Shown one piece after another: positions 34,700 through 47,300 of a DNA stretch of 64,000 nucleotides (position 1 is its first letter; each line of letters starts with the position of its first letter). The stretch is from Patiria miniata (taxonomy: Eukaryota > Echinodermata > Asteroidea > Valvatida > Asterinidae). A program made the position numbers and the translations under genes. The notes under the pieces were generated by a model. The model worked only from the letters and a program-made list of their open reading frames with translations. It had not been told where the DNA came from and did no database searches. The stretch lies in NCBI RefSeq assembly GCF_015706575.1, contig NW_024037054.1, positions 124,001 to 188,000 on the forward strand, in the 5' to 3' direction.

Positions 34700-37600
34700 G
34701 GTTTGTTTATCCAAAAGTCTGTCCCACAAAAAAAAATCGTGCAATGTGTTTGAATAATTCAATCACCTCAGTGGATAAATTAATCACAGAAATGTACATG
34801 TATAGGGATGCCTTTTTCAAAAGAAAATAAGACACAATCAGGCTTTATTAAATATCACAAAGACATCTTTAATTTGTCTCAATACGCGAGAACAATACAC
34901 CAAATGACAAAATCCATTACCCAACTGAAAAACACACAACTAATTCTCGAGCAAGGACCAGTTACATGTCCTCTGGAATCCCAGATCTTCCCATTCACTA
35001 TTCACTTGCACCGTCAGAGATTCCAAGCTTTTTGGGGGTCATGCAAAAGACAAGTTCAGTAAAGACACCTTCACTTCCAGTTTATTGCATTCATTTTGTT
35101 CATTTGTAGCAATTTTAAATGAACACCATCCGTTCAGGCAATCATTTCAGTGGATAAATTATTCACAGAAAGCTACATGTGCATGGCTGCCTACTTCAAA
35201 AGAAAATAAAAGACAAGATTATGTCATCATGTCACGGTAAAGGGTCTACATAATTAATGCAGTAAATGCAATAAACATATTACTTAAGCAATAAACACAA
35301 TCTGACTGAATGTCAATCCATCCTTATACAAGCCGTCCTATGGTAAACAACTGACAATCAATCCAAGATACACATACGTCATATTGTAACTGTCTCACTC
35401 CGACAAAACATCAAAATAGCAAGGCGTACAATCTACATTAAAGTTGAAACAATAAACAAGGAAATACAAAAGTTTGATTTTCTAGTATCTATTTGTCAAT
35501 CTAATAGAAGTATAAACTCATTTCAACTTCATATGTTTACTAATATGGGCAAAGCAATAGATCATGTTACATGTCATGTCTTTTGATGAACGAGCTTTTA
35601 ATATACATGTTAACTGAATTCCTCAAGGACCAATTAGATCACCGTGTCTTTTTTCCTAATAACAAGTACAAAGATCAGTAATCAAATTGTAAAAAAAATG
35701 TTTAACTGTTGAAGCTGCGAATGCTCAACTCTTCAGGAAAACAATGAAATACATTTTTAACCAATGAAACAACTCCGTTGGCAGCCAAACGTAATTAAAG
35801 CATTTGTTTTGTCTGTTGATGAAACAAGGTTAAAATTTGGTTCTGTGTATTTTAAAATAATTTAGTATTTGATTATTTGAACTTGAATTCAACTGAACAT
35901 TCAAATATTCGAAACAAGCAAATCAAGTTTTAAAGGCGCCTTCATATACATATACAAAATGTACATTAACTGTGAGCACCAGTCGGAATCAAAAGGGCTG
36001 CCATTCTGATTTTGCGTGCACCTGTCGAAAACTGAAAATGAGCTCAATAAAATATTAAGATCATGTATGTTTGAATAGATTTTTCATTCTAGTTGATATC
36101 AGCTGATATTTCATTCTTCACAGAAACTCTCAAATCATGGTTCTAATTAAGTAACTGTTTACAATAATGAGGCATTGACAATCAATAAAACCACGCAACT
36201 TTAACTATATTATAGGTTTTCCCGGCGAATTTCCGAATTTTTCTAATCAGTTTCATTATCTGGTCCAATTGCGGTTTCTTTTTCATTTGGGGTTCATTCA
36301 ATTTCATTTTTAGGCAGCCAAGATTTTGCTGCGAATGTTCGTTTTCGTTTTCGAGCAGCCTATTTCGTCTTGGTGCATTCAAGACTTAACTTGTAGCAGT
36401 CTTAAATTAAGTCTTTGCAACCTTTTGACGGTTGACGCATTCAAATTAGCAAACATCAGTGCGCTTATAACGTATAACCATGCTTTTCGTTTCTTATTCG
36501 TTTATGGGCAATCGCTTTCATCGTTTGGTCATTTAAATTAGTAAGATTTTTTAATCAATTTTTTTCCCTATTTTTCTCCGAGGCTCATTCCCCCCCAAAA
36601 AATCTTGATGACTGTAAAAATTTACAATGTTACAAATCAACTGATATGAGGGAAACAAGATGCAACGGAATAATGAATTGAAAGGGACTAAGATAATTTC
36701 TTTTTCACTGTTGATCTTTTCTACTCGTTTAAACGTTTGATCAAGGGGCTTTTTTACGTTGACGATTTCTTGACGTGTAAGACATCGAGACACGTATGTT
36801 TGGCAATGGTTGTACCGTCGGGAACACTTCTCTTGCGTTATTTCTTAAATGTTTTCTTGCGTATGTCTGACCGAACACTTACCATATTCACAGGGCCCAT
36901 GCAAATATTTCAATGCAAACCTTGAAATTACATCTTTGTGTCACATTTAACCTTATTTGCAAGTTTTATTTTCCATTTTGATGGGTGTTTTTGGTGCCTT
37001 CTCCGTTTTTATGCTAATGCAAAGTTTCCTTTTCATTAGAAAATACGGCTATTTCAGCAAAAAAAGTTGCTAGAATTTTGGATATTTTGCTGTCATAAAT
37101 TTCTTTAATTTGGTGATTATATGATGTGTCAGTACATGGCAGTAAGCCAATTACCAACCCTTTCCCACAAATGTTTTCAATTAGCAAATTTTGGATGAAT
37201 AATTTGAAAGAAAAACCCTAAACTGAACAGTGTCTTCCTGAAATGACATCACAGTTACAGCATTAGTCCGGAAAAACATGGAAACTTTTAAATGTTTAAA
37301 GAAGTGGACATTTGCAATAAGATTAACCCAAAAAGTGTTGTCAAATGTGTAGTTTTCTAACATTTCACAGAGTTGCGTAAAAAGAATTCATGAGAAAAAT
37401 TCCTTGCACATACCCTTTAATTAAGAAAGAAAGTCAATCTACGGTTTGAAGTCATCAAATATGATTTACGCCAAGGAATACGGACACGTATGAAGTCTTA
37501 AAAGATGTTTGACAAAATGTAAAACATGTTTGCCCATTAATGAAAACGAATGCCCGATCAGTCCCTTACTAATGGTTTAGACGAAATTGAATGAACAACG

Positions 37601-38240
37601 CGATACTTTTAATATGAATGCATCTTTGATAGGGACGAGTGAAGCTAAAAGGCGATAGAATGCTCGGATAGTGAAATTGTAGGATTCTTTTTGATTGTCG
37701 AATGCCGATCTGCACGATCTTTCAATTTCAATCTAAATCGAATAAGCCAGGCGTTAAATTGAATGAAAACTTGGTGAAATTGGCCGGGAAAACCTATATT
37801 AAAATAATGTTAAGGTTGTTTATTTTATTCTTGAGACCAATCACATTTTCAAATCTTGAAATTGGGAACATGCTACATGTATTCGGATATTCAGTGGGTG
37901 ATTGAATATTGGCATATATTTAGCACAACCCCATTAGATCTAAAAAATTAAGAGTCACATATGAGAACTATTTGATTAAAATGAGGAATTTACAGATTGT
38001 ATGCAACAACGTAAATGCAGGATGTAACCTGCAAAATGAACAGGCAACCTTAGCACCACCGAAAAAGTTGCTCAGTCATGGCATGTGAGCAAGAACCACT
38101 GGGTTAACATTTAACAATCAACCCCAACTCTAACAGTGGAATCATTGCTATGGACAGTCATAAAATAAGCAGCTCTGTTTTTACATAATTTACAATGCTG
38201 ACAAAGTCATTGACCTCGGCATGGACTGGAAGGTAACAAT
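34700..38240. other. Intergenic DNA downstream of the eIF1-like gene
   Basis: AT-rich. The main structure is the inverted-repeat element at 36195-37816. Some of the sequence just left of 38241 should be the eIF1-like 3' UTR. A minus-strand AATAAA lies near 37820, but it falls at the element's edge and is weak evidence for the gene's end. Confidence 0.5.
36195..37816. mobile_element. 1.6-kb inverted-repeat element with ATTATAGGTTTTCCCGG ends
   Basis: The left end has TATTATAGGTTTTCCCGGCG followed by AATTTC. The right end read in reverse has TTTAATATAGGTTTTCCCGG, then CCAATTTC. Short patches of further homology continue inward. No protein recognised. Confidence 0.65.
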
Positions 38241-38390
38241 TTAAACACCGTGGAGTTTAATCTGAGATTCCTTGGCCAATTCACAAGACACAAGGAATTC
38301 CTTGACTTTATTTCTCTGGTCTCCTTGCAGCTGGATAACATCTCCAAAATCTTGTTCCGTTTTGTGCACATTCCCATTACAGTTGAAAAA
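38241..38390 (-). CDS. EIF1: eIF1-like exon 4 with stop (codons 66-114)
   Basis: The acceptor is TTTTGGTCCTTTAG. The exon is 150 bp including TAA at 38243-38241. It encodes FFNCNGNVHKTEQDFGDVIQ, LQGDQRNKVKEFLV and KLHGV, the most conserved part of the protein. Confidence 0.95.
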   Translation of the reverse strand, partial: FFNCNGNVHKTEQDFGDVIQLQGDQRNKVKEFLVSCELAKESQIKLHGV

Positions 38391-41300
38391 CTAAAGGACC
38401 AAAAGAATAGTATTTTTATTAAAATGTATTTAAAAAATGTAAAATGTACCCCGTTAGTGTATGCAAATGCATTCCAAGTCTACAGTAACGTTTAGACTAG
38501 ATGCAGAACAATAACTTGTTTGTTGTCTCTGATATGAACATTTCAAGAAACAGTTGGAACAGTTCATGTCAGTCCATCTTGAAGAAAACAAAATCTTAGA
38601 ACACGTACACTATATAAATGCACTTTAAAGGGAATATACATGTACATCATTTGCTTTTGCTGTAATTTTCAGACATGGATGGATTAGGGGGTTAGTATTT
38701 TACAGCAAATATTGTTTAACTGACCTGTTTAAAGTTGTGTTCATAGATGCTGGAAAAAAACCTAGAAAAAAATGTTGTTCTTGTAGCCTGGTTTCCTGAA
38801 CGTACTTCATATGAAACAGAGCAATTTATAGACGTCAGGGAATTGTCAGGTCAGGAACCAGACTAGCTGGCTTGCAACGTTCACGGATATGTAACCGATT
38901 GCAAACAAAATGTGGAATCACTGAATTCGGTAAGCTGGGGTGGTACTTGAAAAAAGTCAGGGTTTTTTTCCAACGATGGTCGCCTGACCATCCTTGGAAA
39001 TTGATATAAAACTATCCCTTTTCTTCAAAATGGCAGCACACCAGGTGCCATGATTTCACAGGATGCTTGAGACTATTATTCAGTTCAGGTCAAGAAAGGA
39101 ATTTTATTACAATTTGGCAGTTTTGTTTTTCAATGTTTGCAAATGTTGTTTATTACCTTTAAACTCCGTCTATTATAAAAGCTAAGGAAGTGTGTTCAAG
39201 TTTAGTGTAGTGAACAGTCTGTGTAACATTGGCATTTTCAATGTACAACTTCAACTGATGGAGGCCTTGTTTAGTTGTTTGTAATCGTGATAAGAAACTT
39301 TGTGTGTACCAGAAAGGAGTCACGAATAGAGACTGAACTTGGCTCTGCCCTGGAGAATTGATACCAGTCACAATAAATAGTTGATGAACATGACCATGTG
39401 TGTTTATAACTAATATAGGTGTCGGTAATAAACAGTGGTTGACCTTGGAAGTATGCAAGGCCAAAGCCCACACTGTTCATTAAAGGCCTTTTCACACTGT
39501 CCAAAATCTCCGGGTTGAAACCGGTTCCAACCCCAAGAATTTTTTCAACCCCTTTCCCACTTCTAAAATTTTAACCCAGTTCTGACCCGGGTAGCGTGCT
39601 CTAGCCGGATCGAAATCAACCCTGGGAGGGACCAGGGTTGAAAATCTCAACCCGGATCGAAATCGCATTTTTCGGCCTGAACCGTGTCGAAAATGATAGT
39701 GTGAACCGCCCCGAGTTGAGTCACTCGCTGCCGATCCGTGTTGAGTTGAGGCCGACATTCTACCGAACATCTGACAAGCCGTGCATATTTCCCTCCACCG
39801 TCATCGCCATCACAAACAAAGATCAGAAAACAATCGCTCCTTAATTATCATCCAATAATGTATTGGAGTATGGAGCATCCTTTACTGAGTCTGGGCTTGT
39901 ATTAGGTCCGCAAAATGTACCCCCAAAAAAGTAAATTTCCAACGTTACATACAACGAATCATCTAACGAAATGACCTGAGCCATTTTAGAAATACATGTT
40001 TTGCACACAGCTGCACTGGTGTCATAAGTGGAAATCAGACTCCCATGAAAATCGGATTCCTTTACTCTCTTATTGGTCAAGCCCTCTCATATGACAGGTC
40101 CTTCTCCTAATTATCATACTTAGGCATGTGCAATACTATCAATGAGTCTGTATTTCACAGAGTAGTAAATTCACGCTGCTCACCGGCCTGTCCGTTAGCC
40201 TCCTCGTGCGTGCAGCCGCGTGCGTCCCAATGCATTATGGGATTGAGAAAATCATCACAGCGCCTCATGCCGAATTCGATCCGTGTTGAGAATTTGTAGT
40301 GTGAATACACAGGGGCCGTAGCCGGATTGTACATAACACGGTTCACGTAGCGCCCGTTCCCGTAAAGAACAGTGTGAACGTTGCGTCTCTCCGATCCGTG
40401 TCGAAAACAACTCGGGCTGAACCGGGTTGGATTCGGGTTGGTTTCAACACGGTTCGAAACACAGATAGTGTGAAAAGGCCTTTAGATCCAATTCAATGAA
40501 TATGTACAAACCTTTTTCATTTTCTTGACAATGCGATGCTGTGAATAAATGGGAGAGATACCCTCGACTATCGTGATCATCTTACGGCCATTTCGCTGTT
40601 GACATCTGAAAAATATTTGAACATTTTTTTAAAGTGAAGACAACACCAACAACAACAAACATTTGTTCTTTTCAATGTAAGGCAAAGATCAACTAAGAAG
40701 ATTTATGAATAATCATAATTTCATTCATATGAGAGCCAATCACTTCCCTTGAGGTGATTCTTATTTCCATTTCAATCAGTGTGAAACTACTTATTCATGT
40801 TTTCATCGTGTGTGACAAGTCGCAGACATCAAATTAAAAAAACAGCGTTGCTGTTGAAACCCCTCAGCCAGAGTCAAGTTATCATCCGGAAACCATTAAC
40901 CTTTAACTCAACATGGTGACCTTGACCTTTGACCACAGAACCAATCCCAACATGCCTGTACCCATGGGCAACCCCCTACCTAAGTTAGACAGCAAAATCT
41001 CATTTCCAACTGAAGTTATCATCCGGAAACCATTTACCTTTAACTCACCATGGTGACCTTGACCTTTGACCCCAAAACCAATCCCAACTTGCCTGTTCCC
41101 AAAGGCAACCCCATACCTAAGTTAGACACCAAAATCTCATTTCTAAGTCAAGTTATCATTCGGAAACCATTTACCTTTAACTCACCACGGTGGCCTTGAC
41201 CTTTGACCCCCAAACCAATCCCAACTTGCTTACTCCCAAGGGCAACCCCCTTCCAAAGTTAGACACCAAAATCTCATTTCTAACTCAAGTTATCATCTGA

Positions 41301-44300
41301 AAACCATTTACCTTTAATCACTACGGTGACCTTGACCTTTGACCCCAAAACCAATCCCAACATGCCTGTACCCATGGGCAACCCCCTACCTAAGTTAGAC
41401 AGCAAAATCTCATTTCCAATTGAAGTTATCATCCGGAAACCATTTACCTTTAACTCACCATGGTGACCTTGACCTTTGACCTTTTGACCTCAAAACCAAT
41501 CCCAACTTGCCTACTCCTAAGGGCAACCCCCTACCGAAGTTACAATCCCAAACAACATTTCTAACTCAAGTTATCATCCGGAAACTAAGCTGCCCGGACG
41601 AACGGACGGACGTTCCAGCCAGACGGAATTGTGGGGTGATAGCATTGTGTTCCCATTATCCCTTTTTCTAAAGATTCTCTTCTGGGGTGATGTTTTTCTA
41701 TTGTGAAAATAGTGGGGTGATGTGTCCTGAAAGGAACATCACCCCACAAGGGTGGTATGGTCAGAACGGACACTCCAGCCGGGCGGACATACGGACGGAC
41801 GCCGTAGGCGATGACAATACCCCTCGAGCCTTTCGGCCGAGGGGTAAAAAAGGTTGAAACAAATTATGCTATTACAACAATGCTATTAATTGAGAACTTG
41901 TGAACACAATTCTCTCAATGGCAAATATCTGTTTTCTGCTAAAGCTGAAAATCATTGGCTCAAGGTATCTGCATCTCACACATTCAGCTTTGCCTCCCCC
42001 CCCCCCCCCAAAAAAACCCATAGCTTCCATTTTAGAAGGAAAATTTCAAATCCCATGTGGTTTGAACATATGCAATTTTAAAGTTGTCAAAAAAACAAAA
42101 AAAAACACAAAAGCAGAATGTGCTTTATGAAGCACAAATACCAGTTGGTTGTTGGAAGATTGTAACTGACTACTTGTGGACGAAATCAGCTGGAAAAAAG
42201 TAGCAAAAGAACCATTTCGAATGTTTTTCATAAAATGACCCCTAGTCCACTACAGCGACCACTGGTGAACTTTGATCCAACTCTACAAGCAGCCATAGTG
42301 GGGTTCTCAACTGAGGTACAAAATAACCACTGGTGACTCAAACGGTGACCACCTGAGATAAGATTCGAGCCATGGAAGATCCTGTCCAAATTTCATTGAA
42401 ATGGGCCACAGCGCTTGGCATATAAAGCATTTATAGGGCCAAACAAAAAAATACTTTTGGTTCGGGTCTCCCGCCTGACCCTATTTTTGAAAGCGATAAA
42501 ATGCGACCCCACACAATTTCATTGGTCTATTGAAAAACAAATATTACGATACTGACTTCCGATCAAAATTGATCAAAATCGTTGACCGCCAAAACAATTT
42601 ATAGGCATTTATCAGTAAGTAATTTTTTTCTTTCTGGTATTATCCGAAAGAAAACATCATGGTCTAACTTCAGTGAGTTTTGCGTGTACTCTAAAAATAC
42701 GTACGTTGTCATGTAATCGTCATTGCAATGCAGTCCAAAAAGTCTATAATGTTCCTCCGTATGTGTGCGTGCATCATGCATGTTCTGTGCAAGCTGTTTA
42801 AAGCAGAGTGGTATTGCATGCCAGGGGAAATCCCCACGGCAATGTCTGTGCCCACCAAGCAATTCTATTGGTTGACCGAGAGTTACACGGCCACACAGAC
42901 TTTCGAGCCTAGGGACAGCCGCCATGCATCTGGAAACCGATTTTCGATGAAATTTTGTTTGAAACAGTGGAAGAAATCACGGAAGCAAAGTGTTCTAATG
43001 ATTTCTTTTTTTACACTAAACGCTTTTAGGTTGCTAGAAGCAGGGATGTGATTGGTCTGTGACAAAAAAAACAGCAAATTGTATGCATGAAGTGCAAACT
43101 CCGGCAAGCGTGAAGCCATTACGGCATGGAGTCCGGGGCCCGCTTAAGGGCCCCGAAAAATTTTTGATTTAAGATGCTCTGTGGTGCAATCTGAGGCAAT
43201 TACTGGGCACTTTCCTCTGAAATTCTGAAGCAGAATTTGTTTTAATTTTATGAAGAATTTTCCTTTATTTGTTAAAATGTACTCTTGTTCTAATTAAGTT
43301 TTTTCTGTACTCAAAGTTGAGAACCATGCTGTTCTCCCCAGGATTTTTTTAAAACCTGTGGGGGAATTTTTGTTGTGATACAACAACCTGCGAAGCCACG
43401 GCGTGGGTCCGGGGCCCGCTTAAGGGCCCCAAAAAATTTTGAACTTTAGAAGCTTTCTGGTGCATTTTAGAGCATTTCAGAGGAGATCTTGTAATATTTT
43501 TGTAAAAAAAAATCAAAATTGTAAACTTAAATCACTTCTGCTTCCGATAACACGCCTTTCAAAATAGCATCGGTAGTATTGTTGGAAAAAAATTATTTCA
43601 CCATTTCTATATTTGTAGTAAAGCAAGGAATCGTTTACATTTCATGTATTTTGTGCCTGGATTATTCTCATTTGCGCCACAAAAATTATCAAGACTAGCC
43701 ATCAAAAGTGATTAAAACTTGCCTCACCTAATTAAAAATATATTTGAGGTGGGTCATTCCACAATTATGCTTAACGTACATCACGGCCGCTAGCGCCGCA
43801 AACATTCAGTCTGGCCGGTCGTACATCGCGCTGTACACACGGCCGGCCCGGCGCAGTATCAGTGTGCATTGCTGCACTGTGTACGGCCCATCCCATGTGG
43901 CCGAAAATTCTGCAGGACTGCAGAAACACGCTACGATGTTTCTCCACAGGTTCGAATTTTGCAATCTCGTCATTTCAATGGAAAACACATACACAGAAAA
44001 TGAAGATCACATTCTGCGAATTAATTTGCAGAAATCCTCTTTTTCCATCGATGGTTGTTTGGTATTTTTACTATTTTTACGATCCAACTTCGGCCGACTA
44101 CGCACGGAAAACGAACCTGTGAGTACTGAGTACTTGCAGTAGTCACTGGTTCCAGTCCTTCATCATAGTATGGATTCTGTTAGCACGCGAAGGGTACCAG
44201 TGTACCATGCTGCACTCGTCTGCACACCTGACCAGCGCAACACGTGCATCTCAAGTACCGACACAGGAACTAGACCTACATAACCACAACCTCGGCCCCG

Positions 44301-47300
44301 AGCGAAAAATCACATAATCGCACTAATGGCAACGCATGGTCTTCAACTTCATTCTCACATTGGGTGTTCAATATGTGCGTGCAGCATACATATCGATCAA
44401 CGAAGTTTATGTCCGTAAGTAAATTTCGGATATTTCGGCAAGCAAAACTCATTATGAATAATTAATTAGCACATTCTACCCCCCCCCCCCCCCTATTTTC
44501 TCAACGGATTCACACGATTCACGTTGGTGGACTTTTGAGGCCCAAAAAAACGGATTTCCGGAAAAAAACGGAGAAATCACATCCCTGTAGAAGCAAGTCT
44601 TTGTTGACATTGCATCAGCAAATAGAAAAATTCATTATGCGATATTCCACCAATGGCCACGTGTGTTGTAGACTTCACATTGGATCGGACGCCGCACCGT
44701 CTTTCATGGCTTTCGTTCGGCCTTCGTGCACGTGCACACAAGACTGCAATTTGCTCTAGACATTGGAGAATGTGAACATTTTCCAAAAAACAAAAAGGAA
44801 ATTTCTTCCAAGATGGAAATCTCAAAATGACACTCAGAAAATCCTTTGTGAAAAACCATGGAGAAGTTGACTACGATTTTTCAAATGATATCGCCGCAAG
44901 AGGCCAACCTGACGAACCACGGAGAAGCACAAGCGTAGAGTACGTCAACATGACAGTGGTTGAACCATGTTCCTTGCTCTATGGTTGAACTTATGAACTT
45001 CTTACGATAAAAAAGGTCTCAAAAATCATCCTAAAACACTTAGATTGTGGACCACTCAAACGTGTATCGTTCCTCACATGTATTGGCTCCAGAGAAAAAA
45101 TTAAAGAAATAAAATAAAATGTCATGCCGAACCAAAGGTATATTTTTGTTTGGCCTAGGTATTCATAAGATGAATTTGTGTCAGGGTGATGTAAATCAAT
45201 ATTAGGTTTTGCCCTTCACCGACGTATAAACATTGAATACTCAGAGTGTGTAACCTCCCAAGTGAAAGTTGGGGGGGGGGGGGGGAAAGGACAAAACCTA
45301 ATGTTGAGTATACATCCCCCTGACGCAAATTCATCTGATGAATAGTTTAATTGTGGTACCTGCTGCTACATGTACATCAGATACGAACCAGCCAACCGAT
45401 CCCACAAGCTCGGTAGTTGAGTGGTAAGACGTCTGCACTAGAAAGCAGTAGGTCATGGGTTTGAATCCCACCCAAGTGATTTTTTCCAACTTTCACTCAG
45501 GAGGTAACACACTAGGGAGGTATACAGTGTTTATACGTCAGTTAAGGGCAAAACCTAATATTCATTTTAAAGGTAGGGCTGATCATTATTTTGTCATTTG
45601 TGCTTTTTTTTTTTTTGATGCAACAAAAGTGCTCAAAATCAAAGACGGGTGCTGAACAACTAACCTAATGAACTTTCAGCTCAGTGAATGCTGTATATTC
45701 CGAGAATTTTCTAGAATCTCGGCTCCAATTCGTAAGTTGCCGAGTCATGTTTTAAATTGCTTTTTTTTTTATTTTGATGGATTCAGGATACCTCCATTTT
45801 GAGCTATTGGGGGACTTTGATGGATTCAGGATCTCAACAGTTTAACTCTTTTGCAATGTTTGTGGTCAAGTAAATACTGCTGGCACTAGCCCTGCCAAGT
45901 CTGTCACATACTGTACAAACATGTACACACATGTACTGGGTGGACTTGCATGTAGGGTCACATGCTGGAGGAAAGATACAAATTATGCGCGAAAACGTGA
46001 CGAACGCAATACCGTTTACGCGTAAAGAGCACCATGTGCATCGCTAATAATTATGTGTGCGCATCGCGTAAATACTCGGTGCTCATTTCTAGCTTCGCGC
46101 GCGTTGAGCTAGGTCACGTGCTGGAGGAAAGCTCCATTACTTTACGTTAATTTGTTGCGTGCCTAAGAGAGACAACCAAAATGGCGGAGATTTATCGCAC
46201 AGTGAATGGGACGCATGTGGACGCGCTGCCGATTTACGGGCTGAAACACGCGCTAATGTCTTTCACACAAATTTTGTGCGCAAGACGTATTCACTTCTGT
46301 ACTCCATGCTGGGGTCGCCATGCATTGGTGTATTTTGATGGATCCTATGCAACAACACACATCATAATTTTCATGCGAGCGTGGTATACTGAATCCGTCA
46401 AAATCCACCAGAAATTTAGGTGATGGATTTTGAAGACTCTATGGAAAAACATGCTGTATTTTTTTTTATGCCACCATGGTATCCTGAATCCGCCAGAATC
46501 CATCAAGACTTTTGCCGGTGGATTCTGGTGGATTCAGGATACCTCCAGTATCTACACTGGGGGATTCTGATGGATTCAGGATACCAGCATTTTTTGCATG
46601 ACAAAATTGGTGGATTTTGGCGGATTCAGGATACTTTCTAGTAAAAGAGCCCCAGGAGTTAGGGTTAATGGATTCGCCGAATTACAAACCAACTACTGAT
46701 GGAAATTTCCAGAAATGTGTCACTTGATGCATCTTTGGAAATGGCCTTCTTGTATTGTTTTCTTCAAAATGAGAGAATGCCAGAACAACTTCACTGATTA
46801 TTTATTCAATTAAAATATGAACACTTGCTTGCATAAATCCACCAGATTTGTTGCATAAATTTATAGTGCCACATACCTCACATGAATTAAATTCATTGTG
46901 CCATCTTCACTGTTGTCCTGAAAGTCGTCAGCAGCTTGAGAAAAAAAAGAATGGAGACAATCAAAATGTGCTTGCCAAACATTCTGTGCAAGTAAGCACA
47001 TTAGATGCCTTTAATTCGATCCCATACATGCAAATGCAAGGCAATTTGTATTGAGGCCCAGCTGGATATCACAGGATCAGTCGTGCATCCTTCTGACAAT
47101 AACGCAAAAATACGCAATGAAGAATATTTACTTTATCCAATAAATGGTGCGTTGTTTTAAACTGACTACTGACAATGACTGAGGAACAGGCTTCTCCAGA
47201 GAATGTGTGATCATTATCTCTAGACTGGTTCCAACCCCCAGTCATTCAGTATAATCATCTGTGTGGGCAGGGACCAGGTAATGTCTAGACTGGTTCGTGA

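Larger units (their letters stand above)
40606..46876. other. eIF1-like intron 2
   Basis: Holds the 137-bp tandem array, the family 3 GGCC element, a tRNA-like sequence and TTAA-type repeats, listed separately. Confidence 0.7.

Noticed and set aside
45405..45480. Functional tRNA gene
   Set aside because: A- and B-box-like sequences are present, but acceptor pairing and anticodon-loop length are wrong.
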